Positions 17,160-25,777 of a DNA stretch of 42,136 nt are shown one piece after another. The stretch comes from Nitrospiraceae bacterium (GTDB taxonomy: Bacteria; Nitrospirota; Nitrospiria; Nitrospirales; Nitrospiraceae). A model generated the notes under the pieces. That model had not been told where the DNA came from and did not search any database. It saw only the letters and a list, made by a program, of their open reading frames with translations. A program made the translations under genes and the position numbers. The stretch is taken from positions 1 to 42,136 of the forward strand of contig DASPUC010000051.1 in NCBI GenBank assembly GCA_035623075.1, read 5' to 3'. The first letter of the stretch is position 1, and the number at the start of each line of letters is the position of its first letter.

Positions 17160-17576
17160 TCAGCAGTAGTGTGGTCGGCTGCGATTGGCAAAGAGCAGGT
17201 CTAAGTTGCGCAATCGTTGCAGCTCCGCGGGAGTAATGCCTTCCGGAAATGGGTCAGTCCAATAATATGAATTAGCCTTACCGGTTAAGGCGATCCATTC
17301 CCGGAACAGCGTACAGATTTCTGCCTGCGCCTCTGCCGAACCTGAAGGCCAAGGGCCTGAGGTAAATGTATTGATTCCGGATAGGCGGCCGGCAAACTCC
17401 AAGGGTGGAGGCTGAATCTCGAGGAGGTGACAATTCGATCCGTCAGGGGTTTCTGTATAGACCTCTCCACCTGCTCCGGAACAGGCATAGACTGCCGCAG
17501 CAGAACCCACCGGCATGGCGGCAATCAGCATGAGCCCGAGTAGGGCGCATACAACGCATACAAATTGCTGTTTCAT
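17160..17576 (-). CDS. Small secreted protein, DUF4124-like start
   Basis: The 138-residue protein has a clear signal peptide (~1-27). The mature N-terminus, 'VYACSGAGGEVYTETPDGSNCHLLE', resembles the DUF4124 type (short strand pair, Cys residues, acting after export). The C-terminal half is helical and ends in Cys. The start is the ATG eight bases after AGGAC. It follows the CHASE2 regulator by 28 bases on the same strand and is probably the third gene of that operon. It is convergent with the antiporter. Function unknown. Confidence 0.6.
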   Translation of the reverse strand: MKQQFVCVVCALLGLMLIAAMPVGSAAAVYACSGAGGEVYTETPDGSNCHLLEIQPPPLEFAGRLSGINTFTSGPWPSGSAEAQAEICTLFREWIALTGKANSYYWTDPFPEGITPAELQRLRNLDLLFANRSRPHYC

Positions 17577-17604
17577 GGCAAAAATGTCCTGTTCCGCAGG
17601 ACCT

Positions 17605-20238
17605 TCACGCATGTCTGCTTTTCATTGGGCTAGACCTCTCAGAAAACTGCTGTCGCACCAAGGCCTCTATCGATTGAAAGTGTCGGTCCGGTAGGTTTTT
17701 GAATCGGCGTTTGCAATCGAGGAGGGCTTCATCGGCTGAAGCGAATGGTTCGATGACAGATAACAAGTGACCGTAATAATCCATAAGCTTGAGCTCGACG
17801 GTTCTCAGATAGCCGGGGTCTCCGGCAATTTCCAGTGCAGCTTTCGTCTGATCGCCGCCTGATTCGACCAGAGCTTGAAAGCAGAGGCCTTTCAGTCGTT
17901 GAGTGACCGTGCTGCGGTCCCAGCCTAACGTCTTCGCGGTCGCTTGCATGTCAAAGCCATGTTGCCTTAAGTGATTCAAGACGGCAGCATCGCTGGCCGG
18001 GTCCGGAAGAATCTGTGACGGTTTGGTCCTCCCGGTGGTAGACCCGCTGCCACCGCCGAGTCGCAACGATTCTTTAGTCAAGAGAGGGCTATCGCTGAGT
18101 GCAATGGCCTGCTCTAAACAATGCCGAAACTCTCGCACATTTCCTTTCCACCCGTGTTCGACTAACGCACGCAACGCCTCGTTCGAAAGCTTTGGGACCG
18201 GTTTCCCCAACTGAGTGGCAATTTCACTCAGAAAGGTGTCCGCGAGGATCGGCACGTCGGCCGGCCGTTCGCGCAACGGAGGCAGCCGGAACACCAAGCC
18301 AGTCAGACGGAAATACAGGTCCTCTCGGAACCAGCCTTCGGATACGCCGCGCTGAAGATCACGATTCGTCGCAGCGACGATGCGTACGTCGACGGTGGTG
18401 GGGATGGTTGCGCCGACACGATAAAATGACTTTTCCTGCAGCACGCGCAGCAGCTTGCTCTGATGGTCCAGCCGCAAATCCCCGATTTCATCCAAGAAGA
18501 TGGTTCCGTGGTTTGCCAGTTCGAAATACCCGCGCCGGTCCGCCGACGCACCGGTGAAACTGCCTTTCACATGGCCGAACAATTCGCTTTCAAAGAGTTC
18601 GGGCGAGATAGCGGCTATGTTCACTGCAATAAACGTCTTGCCGGTCCGTGGACTGAGCCGATGCACTGCACGGGCAAAGAGTTCTTTGCCGGTACCAGGC
18701 TCGCCGAGCAACAAGACGGTCAACGGTGATTTCGCGCCTCTTTTCAGGTCGCGGTAGAGGCATAGGAGCCCGGTATCCTGGGTCACGATGCCAAACTGCA
18801 GGCATTCCCCGCGAAGACGATCGAGTTCAACATCGGCCATGGCAACGGACTCATTCGTGGCTGCACGTAGACTATGCAGTTGCTGCTCAAGAGTTTCCAG
18901 CTGTGTACGCGCCTCTTCCTCCTGAGTTTGGGCGACTGCTAGTTCCCTCCGAAGCGCTTCCATGGTGCGTGACAGGTCTACGTGCTGACCGGCGGAGTGT
19001 GCAATCGCGGCCCGCGCCTGCTCCAGATCCTCTTCCAACGTTTCAGCACGGGTTTCCCGGAGGACCAGGGCCTCGCGCACAGCCGCGGCTTCTTGCTGCA
19101 GTCGCAACATGTCTCGTTCGAGGAGGCGCATCTGCTGACTTGCCGTGAGATGGCTCCAGACGGTCGTGCTGACGAGAACGATCAACGCCGCTATGAGCGG
19201 CAACGCAAATGGAAATACGAGGTCCGCGAAGGACAGCGCCAAGAGCAGGGCGCAGCCATACCCGAGGACAACAGCTCCGGCGAGGATGAGTCCGCGCGAT
19301 TCTCGAGAATACAGCAAGGTCCAAGAGACGAGACCGGCAAGAAGGAACGCTGCGATATAGCTGCCGACCGCACCAAGCTGGCAGACACGATTGCCAGTCA
19401 GGAGCATGTTCAACAGATGCAGATGGATTGTGATGCCGGTGACGGACTGGCCGCTTGGGAGAAGCCAGGTCGCGGGACTTGCCGGGTCAGAAAGCATCAC
19501 CACGACCTTGTCTTTGAACCATCCATTTAGTTGCTCTTCATGGTTTGCTTCGATCGCTTCCCACAGTGTGACGAATGAGAGGGTTGGGAGCGAGTTGATG
19601 GACCCGTCTCCAGCATAGTTCACAAGGATCGTCCCCTCGTTGTTCGTAGAACCGGGTTTCGTCTTGGCTTGTTCAAACAACACGCTCCCGAATGCAGGCA
19701 CCGTCCGTCCATCCAGTTCAAGAGAGAGGGGAATGGAGCGGGCCACATGATCCCGTTGTCGGGACGCCAGCAGATGCCCGAACATCGTCGTATCCGAGGC
19801 CACCGAGGGTTCTGAATCGAAGGGGTAGACAACCGGCCCGGCCGCTTTAGTAGCTTCCAACAACAGAGCATCGCTGGCTGCACCGCCAAGTTGAGCTGGG
19901 CTGGCGTGACTCAACCGATGATCGAGGCCAATCGCAATCGCCCCTGCGTCATGGATTTCGGTGAGGACGCGAGCCAGGATTGCTCGATCCCATTGGCCGG
20001 CTCCGAACTTGGCGTCGCTCGCTTGATCGCGGATCACAAGGAGCAGAGACGGGCTGACTTCAACAGGACCCCGGTGCCGGAGCCAGGCGTCGTAGGCAGC
20101 CCAATTCAATGCCGTGAAGGTCGTAGGGGCGAGGACCATCAGAATCGCCGCAAGAGACGTGGCCAGCACCCCTATGGCGCAAGCCTGAAGCCAGCGCGAT
20201 TCGAGAAAGGCACGCCAGATTCTTGCGTAATTCAGCAT
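17605..20238 (-). CDS. CHASE2 / sigma-54 AAA+ / HTH membrane activator
   Basis: The 877-residue protein combines sensor and transcription activator. An N-terminal helix (~17-40) precedes an extracytoplasmic CHASE2 domain (~45-310). Three closely spaced membrane helices (~315-400) and a long coiled coil (~405-480) follow. The AAA+ sigma-54 interaction domain has Walker A GEPGTGKE (~512), GSFTGA (~557) and Walker B IFLDEIGDL (~580). The C-terminus carries Fis-like HTH segments ('ATAKTLGWDRSTVTQRL'). CHASE2 is usually joined to cyclases or kinases, so direct fusion to a sigma-54 activator gives a one-protein signalling route. GAFTGA has Ser for Ala, a tolerated but uncommon change. The start (MLNYAR) lies 12 bases after the TPR gene stop; the longer frame runs through that gene. 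Confidence 0.88.
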   Translation of the reverse strand: MLNYARIWRAFLESRWLQACAIGVLATSLAAILMVLAPTTFTALNWAAYDAWLRHRGPVEVSPSLLLVIRDQASDAKFGAGQWDRAILARVLTEIHDAGAIAIGLDHRLSHASPAQLGGAASDALLLEATKAAGPVVYPFDSEPSVASDTTMFGHLLASRQRDHVARSIPLSLELDGRTVPAFGSVLFEQAKTKPGSTNNEGTILVNYAGDGSINSLPTLSFVTLWEAIEANHEEQLNGWFKDKVVVMLSDPASPATWLLPSGQSVTGITIHLHLLNMLLTGNRVCQLGAVGSYIAAFLLAGLVSWTLLYSRESRGLILAGAVVLGYGCALLLALSFADLVFPFALPLIAALIVLVSTTVWSHLTASQQMRLLERDMLRLQQEAAAVREALVLRETRAETLEEDLEQARAAIAHSAGQHVDLSRTMEALRRELAVAQTQEEEARTQLETLEQQLHSLRAATNESVAMADVELDRLRGECLQFGIVTQDTGLLCLYRDLKRGAKSPLTVLLLGEPGTGKELFARAVHRLSPRTGKTFIAVNIAAISPELFESELFGHVKGSFTGASADRRGYFELANHGTIFLDEIGDLRLDHQSKLLRVLQEKSFYRVGATIPTTVDVRIVAATNRDLQRGVSEGWFREDLYFRLTGLVFRLPPLRERPADVPILADTFLSEIATQLGKPVPKLSNEALRALVEHGWKGNVREFRHCLEQAIALSDSPLLTKESLRLGGGSGSTTGRTKPSQILPDPASDAAVLNHLRQHGFDMQATAKTLGWDRSTVTQRLKGLCFQALVESGGDQTKAALEIAGDPGYLRTVELKLMDYYGHLLSVIEPFASADEALLDCKRRFKNLPDRHFQSIEALVRQQFSERSSPMKSRHA

Positions 20239-20249
20239 GTTCGAACACT

Positions 20250-21521
20250 CTACGGCTGAGACGGAAGGTCGGAGAGAATTGATGTGATCTCTTGCTTCGG
20301 CAATCCCTTGAGTTGGGCTTTCGCCTTCGGGAGGTCCGGAATCGTGCCGATCCCCTTGGCGTAAATGGACGCCAGGATCTTCTTGGCTGGGACGAATCCG
20401 TCGTTGGCCGTGATTTCGAAGGAGGTCAGAATCCTCTTGTCGAAAGGAGCCAGATGCGGTTCCCATCCCATTTCGTACAATCGAGCGAGCTCAATCTGTG
20501 CTGCCTCGCTCAGAGCGTAGCTTTCTTGTAGCAGCACCGATACGGTCTGGTCGCTACGATTCTGTTTGAGGAGCGTTGTTCCCAATGTCTCGGCTTCGCC
20601 GTCGCGCGAGAGGTCGGGGAAATTGTCCCAGAGCTTGTCTCGATAATTTCGAAAGGCCTCCAAGGCCTCCTGGCGTTTCGCCTCCGGCTGTGTCGAAGAC
20701 AAGGCTTGGCGGCGAAGTTGCGAGAGCGATGTCGCGGCCGGTTGATGACCGAGCGCAAGGGCTTTTGTCCACCAGTAGACCGCAAGGGCGGTGTTCTTCT
20801 CCACTCCTTGGCCTGTACGATAGGCATTGCCGATAAAGTATTGGGCCTGTGCAACGCCGCCTCGTGCCGCCTCCTCCATAGATTGTGCCGACTCCTGATC
20901 TCGATGGCTCAGCTTCAGGACGAGAGCCAGACGATAGCGAGCGTCGGGGAAATGATTCTGAAGCTCCAACGCTCGTTGATAGGCTTGTATCGCGCCTTTG
21001 AGATTGCCTGTCGTGTAATAAACAGTGCCGAGATTGTAGTGTGCCTGTGTCAGATCAGGGTCGAGACGAATCGCTTCCTTGAGTTCCACCATCGCTGTGC
21101 GCCAATCTTGCTTGGTCATCAAGGCTACACCGAGCTGCATATGCGCCCTGGCAGATTCGGGCTTTAGTTTAAGGGCGATGCGGTATTCATCAATCGCCTG
21201 GTCCACGTCACCGACTCGGTAGAGTGTATCGGCCAATTCAAGATGATCTTGCAGCGAGTTCGGAAAGGTCTGAACCGCATCCCTCAGGTCGACAAGCGAG
21301 GTGGGCAGATCAGCGGCCTCCTCCTCCCGGTCGTTCCCACGATCTGAATTGGATTTGTCCGCCGGGGTATCACGGGGTTCGAGAGCGTTGTTCGAGAATG
21401 AGGAAGTTGAAGCCCCGTTCTCTAAAGGGAGTGTTTCCTCTCCGTGGGAAGGAATCGAAGAGACAAGCATCGTGCCTGCCACGAAGAGAGTGAAGATCAC
21501 AGGGGTGCGACCATATGTCAT
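20250..21521 (-). CDS. Secreted TPR/Sel1-repeat protein
   Basis: The 423-residue protein begins with a signal peptide (~1-27) and a charged, Ser/Asp-rich linker (~30-75). TPR units follow (~80-205: 'LADTLYRVGDVDQAIDEYRI', 'LGVALMTKQDWRTAMVELKE', 'LGTVYYTTGNLKGAIQAYQR'). Next come Sel1-type repeats (~215-260, 'AQYFIGNAYRTGQGVEKN') and a helical C-terminus that again has a Sel1-like unit. This is a scaffold for periplasmic protein contacts. It is first in a likely operon with the CHASE2 activator, so it may present a ligand or partner to that sensor domain. AGGAA precedes the ATG by about six bases. An upstream in-frame start lacks a site. Confidence 0.85.
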   Translation of the reverse strand: MTYGRTPVIFTLFVAGTMLVSSIPSHGEETLPLENGASTSSFSNNALEPRDTPADKSNSDRGNDREEEAADLPTSLVDLRDAVQTFPNSLQDHLELADTLYRVGDVDQAIDEYRIALKLKPESARAHMQLGVALMTKQDWRTAMVELKEAIRLDPDLTQAHYNLGTVYYTTGNLKGAIQAYQRALELQNHFPDARYRLALVLKLSHRDQESAQSMEEAARGGVAQAQYFIGNAYRTGQGVEKNTALAVYWWTKALALGHQPAATSLSQLRRQALSSTQPEAKRQEALEAFRNYRDKLWDNFPDLSRDGEAETLGTTLLKQNRSDQTVSVLLQESYALSEAAQIELARLYEMGWEPHLAPFDKRILTSFEITANDGFVPAKKILASIYAKGIGTIPDLPKAKAQLKGLPKQEITSILSDLPSQP

Positions 21522-21745
21522 ATCATTCCTGTGATACTCCAAGAGTCGGCAGGCTAGAACCTATTATATACCACGGGCGTGTTGCCGGTTTTATCGCGGG
21601 CGGGTGATATTGAAGGGGGAGGATTATCGGCGGCTGCCTGGCTGGGCCATGAAGGTAATTAGGCAGGATCGCTAGCGCGGATTACAAAACGGGCGTTACC
21701 CTTGGAAAAGAACCCTCATTTTTCCAACTTACGAAAAGATCCCAT

Positions 21746-21776
21746 CGATACGATTGTATCGGTAAGCTGCCGATAC
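21746..21776. promoter_or_regulatory. Three-segment alternative hairpins
   Basis: CGATAC (21746-21751), GTATCGG (21756-21762) and CCGATAC (21770-21776) form two mutually exclusive stems. The first pairs with the second (6 bp, loop GATT), or the second with the third (7 bp, loop TAAGCTG). It lies in the 279-base gap between the signal-peptide protein gene and the TPR gene, both on the minus strand. It could be a terminator, attenuator or repeated operator. The rest of the gap shows nothing I recognise. Confidence 0.4.
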
Positions 21777-21800
21777 ATGCTGATGGATAGACAGAGGTTA

Positions 21801-22451
21801 TTATGGTTGATTGGCCCTCTTCCATTCATCTTCAGTCAGCACGCCCTTCTTGATCAACAGCTGAATCAGTTTGTCAACTGAGTTTCGGCTGGGAGGGGCA
21901 GGGGGCGGCACGGGGGTTGGGGCTGGAGCAGTCGCTTCGATACGTCGGGGTTCCGGCGGCACGCGCTTCTGACCGAATACTCTGAATGAGGGCGTGAAGA
22001 CAATAAGATACTCTTTGTTCCTGATGCGAACTGAAGCAGGGATACTGATGGTCTGAGGAGCGAGGTCCGGACTCGATCCGACTGGAATGCGAAAGAACGG
22101 CTTGCCGTCGTCAGTTTCACCGTCTTGGCCCAAGACGTCGAACAATTTCAAAAAAGATTCACCCTTCAGATTGTCTTGCTCTTCTCCGGCCAGGTTGGTG
22201 ATCTTATCCAGGACGACGATGAGAGAATCAGCGATGAGCAAATCAGGGGACTGGTTTTTGACACTGACGTCATAGCGATACTCACTAGAGAAGTTGTCGC
22301 GCCCTTTGAGCGTGACGACCGCAGTTGCCCTTCCAGTCAGGTCAGTGAGCTGATCAAGCGATGCGGCGGCGCTCTCCAGAACCGACGATCCCAATACCCC
22401 AACGACGACGCCCGCCAGACTCAGCTGCCAGCGCCTGTTTCTCTCAGACAT
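21801..22451 (-). CDS. Secreted protein with C-terminal short helical motif
   Basis: The 216-residue protein has a signal peptide (~1-30) and a beta-rich domain (~45-165: 'ATAVVTLKGRDNFSSEYRYDVSVKNQS' region, 'LLIADSLIVVLDKI'), reminiscent of an immunoglobulin-like fold. A proline-rich linker (~175-190) leads to a short C-terminal helix pair, 'KLIQLLIKKGVLTEDEW'. That ending is shaped like the SHOCT-type oligomerisation motif. GGAGAGG lies five bases before the chosen ATG. The protein probably acts in the periplasm; family not recognised. Confidence 0.6.
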   Translation of the reverse strand: MSERNRRWQLSLAGVVVGVLGSSVLESAAASLDQLTDLTGRATAVVTLKGRDNFSSEYRYDVSVKNQSPDLLIADSLIVVLDKITNLAGEEQDNLKGESFLKLFDVLGQDGETDDGKPFFRIPVGSSPDLAPQTISIPASVRIRNKEYLIVFTPSFRVFGQKRVPPEPRRIEATAPAPTPVPPPAPPSRNSVDKLIQLLIKKGVLTEDEWKRANQP

Positions 22452-22628
22452 GGTTGCCTCTCCGGATCGAATACACTGCCGATCGCTCAACTGGTCTCAG
22501 CATAGCAAAGATCGTGGGGTTGGGCGAGCTTTTGTCGACTGACTTACCTTGACAGGCTCTTTCAGCGAACGATATTCTCAGCATCCAAAAGTCTGGAGAT
22601 ACGTCGCAACCTGCCCTGTATTACCTTG

Positions 22629-23495
22629 ATGCCATCTCGCGCACAATCTGCTCCGCTGCTGATTGCCCGATCGTTGGTCACTCAGTTGATGAAGCTTTAT
22701 GACTATCCGAATCCGCGTCGGCCCGGTCATGTGATTCGCGGTTACGACCGACCCCACGCCGTACGGACAGCGCGTATGTGCGCAGCAGTCGCGACAGCGC
22801 TGGGGCATAAGGCTGAGCGGGTGCGACTCTATCAGACCGCCTGTTTACTGCACGATCTCGGTCGGGCCGGTCTCGATCGTGTTCTCTTCGGCCGGATCTG
22901 GTCATGGGCAAAGGAACGGGGAATCCCAACCAGGCCGCGTGAATGGAGAGCTATACATCCAGAAACCAAGTACGGACGAGAGACCGAGGCCTTTCTGACT
23001 CGATATCGAAAGGCTCTGGAGGCGGACGGCATTCGGATGGATGCCTGGGCGAAGGAGCAGGTCGAAATGCGGTTGGGATATGCGCGTCGTTTGACGAGAC
23101 GACTCCAAGCAGTCCGACCACGCATGCGCCGAATGGGTGTTCGATGGGTTCCCTGGATGCACCAGATCATGTTGTACTACTACTACCCTGAGCGTTTGAC
23201 AGCCGCACAACCATGGGTCAAGCAGTTAGCGGAAATTCTTGTCGCCTGTGAGCAGTTCGAGGCCTACAGTAACCAGCGCCGCGGACGAGACTATTATGTA
23301 CGTCAAAAAGAAACACTTGCCGAAGCCTTTACCTACCTGGAGAAGCTGCAGCACGAGGGCATTTTGAGTAAGCCCGTGATGAAGATGCTACGCAGGCTCG
23401 CTGCGCGAGGTACGTTCGATGCCATTCTGGAAGAGGCTCGTGGGCAAGCGCTCACCAGCAGCGAACGGCAGTTTCTCAGAAGCATGGAGTTCTGA
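22629..23495 (+). CDS. HD-domain metal-dependent hydrolase
   Basis: The 288-residue protein carries an HD domain. 'GYDRPHAVRTARMCAAVATALG' supplies the first His, 'ACLLHDLGRAG' the His-Asp pair, and a later 'RAIHPETKYGRE' fits the His of an HD-GYP-like helix. Such proteins hydrolyse phosphoester bonds, often in nucleotides or cyclic dinucleotides. A full HD-GYP set (HHExxDGxGYP) is not seen. The start is set at ATG 22629; a TTG directly before it is also possible, and no strong ribosome site is visible. The next gene begins one base after the stop, so it leads a three-gene run with YjbQ and HtrA. Confidence 0.75.
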   Translation: MPSRAQSAPLLIARSLVTQLMKLYDYPNPRRPGHVIRGYDRPHAVRTARMCAAVATALGHKAERVRLYQTACLLHDLGRAGLDRVLFGRIWSWAKERGIPTRPREWRAIHPETKYGRETEAFLTRYRKALEADGIRMDAWAKEQVEMRLGYARRLTRRLQAVRPRMRRMGVRWVPWMHQIMLYYYYPERLTAAQPWVKQLAEILVACEQFEAYSNQRRGRDYYVRQKETLAEAFTYLEKLQHEGILSKPVMKMLRRLAARGTFDAILEEARGQALTSSERQFLRSMEF

Positions 23496-23496
23496 C

Positions 23497-23922
23497 ATGG
23501 CGGTGAAAACCATTTCGCTACGCATCAACATGCATGGCGACACCCAGATTGAAAATATCACCAAAACGGTCGGAGAGGCCGTGGCTGGCACGAAACTGTC
23601 CTCGGGGATTGTGACGGTCTTTGTCAGGCATACCACTGCATCGGTCATGATTATCGAGGATGAACCAGGCATCCGTGCCGATACCAAAACGTTTTGGGAT
23701 CGGGCCATACCCGCAGATCCTCATTGGCAACACAACACGAGGAATGCCGGTGAAGACAACGGCCACAGTCATTTGCGCGGGCAATTGCAAGGTCCGTCGA
23801 TCACGATTCCGTTTACCGGCGGGGCACCACTGCTTGGCACATGGCAACAGATCGTCATCATCGATTTCGATACACGTTCCCGAACACGAGATCTCGTTAT
23901 TCAGGTGATCGGCGAATTATGA
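23497..23922 (+). CDS. YjbQ/UPF0047 family protein
   Basis: The 141-residue protein matches the compact YjbQ family along its length: 'GIVTVFVRHTTASVMIIED' near residue 38, 'NGHSHLRGQLQGPSITIPF' near 90, and a C-terminal 'GTWQQIVIIDFD'. The conserved His residues lie in a metal-binding pocket. Family members show weak thiamine-phosphate synthase activity and their real role is uncertain. Its start follows the HD gene by one base and its stop overlaps the HtrA start (ATGA), so all three are coupled. Confidence 0.9.
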   Translation: MAVKTISLRINMHGDTQIENITKTVGEAVAGTKLSSGIVTVFVRHTTASVMIIEDEPGIRADTKTFWDRAIPADPHWQHNTRNAGEDNGHSHLRGQLQGPSITIPFTGGAPLLGTWQQIVIIDFDTRSRTRDLVIQVIGEL

Positions 23923-25043
23923 TCCCGATGTGTGCACGAGTAGGACTTTCCCTCTTGCTCTGGTCCAGCGTTCCCACAGGAAGTGTTGTTGTAACTGAGT
24001 TGGGTAAGCCGCTTGGTTCCGCATACGACGGACCTGAAGCACGCCCACGGCCGGTGACGCCAGCCCCGGCGGAGTTGAGCCCCGACGAACGATCGACAAT
24101 GGCGGTGTTCGAGCGGGCGACGAAGTCCGTAGTGTTCATCGCGAATACCGCCGTTCGGCGCGATCCGTGGTCATTCGATTTGTTCGAAGTCCCTCAAGGG
24201 TCCGGTTCAGGTTTTATCTGGACCAAGCAGGGTCATCTCGTCACCAATTTTCACGTGGTCTATGGGGCCACGTCGATTACCGTCACGCTGGCCGATCGAA
24301 CGGAGCAGAAGGCCAAAATCGTTGGTGTGGACCCAGATCATGATCTGGCCGTGCTCCAGATTCAAGCGGCGGAAGAGTCGTTGTCACCTGTGGCAATAGG
24401 AACGTCGCACGATCTTCGTGTCGGACAAAAGGTATTGGCCATTGGAAACCCGTTCGGGCTTGACCATACGCTGACGACCGGCGTGGTGAGTGCCTTGGGT
24501 CGAACGATCAAATCTCTCTCGAATCGAACGATTGAGGGGGTAATTCAGACGGACGCGGCGATTAATCCCGGCAATTCCGGCGGGCCCCTGCTTGATAGTG
24601 CTGGCCGGCTGATCGGGGTCAATACACAGATCGTCAGTCCAAGCGGGGCTTTTGCAGGAATCGGATTTGCTGTACCAGTCGATACCGTCAATCGGATCGT
24701 ACCGGAGCTGATCAAATATGGGAAGCTGATCCGTCCAGGGTTGGGAGTCTCCCTCGTCCCCGATGCGATCGCCAGACGATGGGGAATCAAAGGTGTCGTC
24801 ATCGGGAAGGTTGTGCGTGGGAGCGCTGCGGAGCGAGCCGGGCTCCGCGGGGCACGCGAAACGGTCACTGGCCGCGTCGAACTGGGTGATATCATCGTCG
24901 GGGTCGATGGCAAACCGATTGAGACCATCGAAGATATGCTTGATCTTTTGGAACAACGCAAAGTCGGCGATCAAGTTACGGTTGAGATCGTTCGTGCGAA
25001 TCGTCGGCAGCACATGTCGATCACACTGCAAGCTGTCAATTAA
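23919..25043 (+). CDS. HtrA/DegP-type periplasmic serine protease
   Basis: The 374-residue protein has an N-terminal signal peptide and a trypsin-like protease domain with the full triad: His112 (TNFHVV), Asp142 (DHDLAVL) and Ser220 (GNSGGP). A single PDZ domain follows (~265-370: 'RPGLGVSL', 'LGDIIVGVDGKPI'). It has the DegS/HhoA plan, one PDZ domain and modest length. The family degrades or senses misfolded envelope proteins. The start overlaps the YjbQ stop codon. An upstream frame would begin within YjbQ and is rejected. The 227 bases after the gene hold no clear feature. Confidence 0.92.
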   Translation: MIPMCARVGLSLLLWSSVPTGSVVVTELGKPLGSAYDGPEARPRPVTPAPAELSPDERSTMAVFERATKSVVFIANTAVRRDPWSFDLFEVPQGSGSGFIWTKQGHLVTNFHVVYGATSITVTLADRTEQKAKIVGVDPDHDLAVLQIQAAEESLSPVAIGTSHDLRVGQKVLAIGNPFGLDHTLTTGVVSALGRTIKSLSNRTIEGVIQTDAAINPGNSGGPLLDSAGRLIGVNTQIVSPSGAFAGIGFAVPVDTVNRIVPELIKYGKLIRPGLGVSLVPDAIARRWGIKGVVIGKVVRGSAAERAGLRGARETVTGRVELGDIIVGVDGKPIETIEDMLDLLEQRKVGDQVTVEIVRANRRQHMSITLQAVN

Positions 25044-25270
25044 GAGCGACTCCTTCCCCGGGGTTTTTGAAGAATATAGTCCCTTCTTGACGGGCCTTGT
25101 TCGTGTCGGCTCTATTCATCTATACATATGGGCGAGACTGCGCTTGTTCCATCGAGATTATCCACAAAGCAGCTTGTAACTATATGAATGTAAAGGATAA
25201 AAACATGAGTGCTACACTTCTCTGAAGGTTGAATTGAAGAGGTCACTCAGCTGATCTCGGGAGGTTACCC

Positions 25271-25729
25271 ATGAAAGCACGAACGTGGATGATGGAATAC
25301 GGCGTGGCGATAATCCTGACGGCCCTTTTCGCAGTGGTTCTGGGTCGGATCCCTCTCTTCCGCGAAACAGCCGTCGGCAATTTGCACGCGTCTGACTTGG
25401 TCCAGTTTATCGGCTATGGTGGTGCAATGGTCATCGCCTGGTTTGGAGCACGTCAATTGTCGGCCGAACCGCCTGTCGACTGGAAATGGCTCATGCCGTA
25501 CCGGGCTCTGATCCTGCCGATCGTTACGCTTGCGATGGTGGCGATCGCATACGGCGTGTTGCTTTATGTATGTGAGCCATTCATGAGCAAGTCGGGCAAG
25601 ACGGTCTATAACTGGGTTTTCATCGCCGGCATTGTCGCGGCCAGTGTGTGGCTGATCATGACGTGGGTCATGAAGTGTGCGCCGCAGGTGGCAGCCATGG
25701 AATCGCGGAAACTAAGGAGAGCTGCATAG
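25271..25729 (+). CDS. Four-helix integral membrane protein
   Basis: The 152-residue protein has about four hydrophobic helices (~10-27, ~42-60, ~77-100, ~115-133) and short charged ends. GGGAGG lies seven bases before the ATG. No catalytic motif or family pattern is recognised. It is transcribed alone and is followed by a strong hairpin shared with the convergent hydrolase gene. Confidence 0.7.
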   Translation: MKARTWMMEYGVAIILTALFAVVLGRIPLFRETAVGNLHASDLVQFIGYGGAMVIAWFGARQLSAEPPVDWKWLMPYRALILPIVTLAMVAIAYGVLLYVCEPFMSKSGKTVYNWVFIAGIVAASVWLIMTWVMKCAPQVAAMESRKLRRAA

Positions 25730-25744
25730 CAATCGGTCGATCTA

Positions 25745-25771
25745 CGGCTGCCTCGGGTAGCGAGGCAGCCG
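25745..25771. terminator. Perfect hairpin between convergent genes
   Basis: CGGCTGCCTCG pairs perfectly with CGAGGCAGCCG around GGTAG (11 base pairs). It sits between the stop codons of the plus-strand membrane protein and the minus-strand hydrolase, so it can end transcripts from both sides. Neither flank has a T-run. Confidence 0.75.
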
Positions 25772-25777
25772 CCTCTC

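Noticed and set aside
18726-19530. Plus-strand frames opposite the CHASE2 regulator
   Set aside because: They are antisense to strong AAA+ and coiled-coil coding sequence and have no family pattern.
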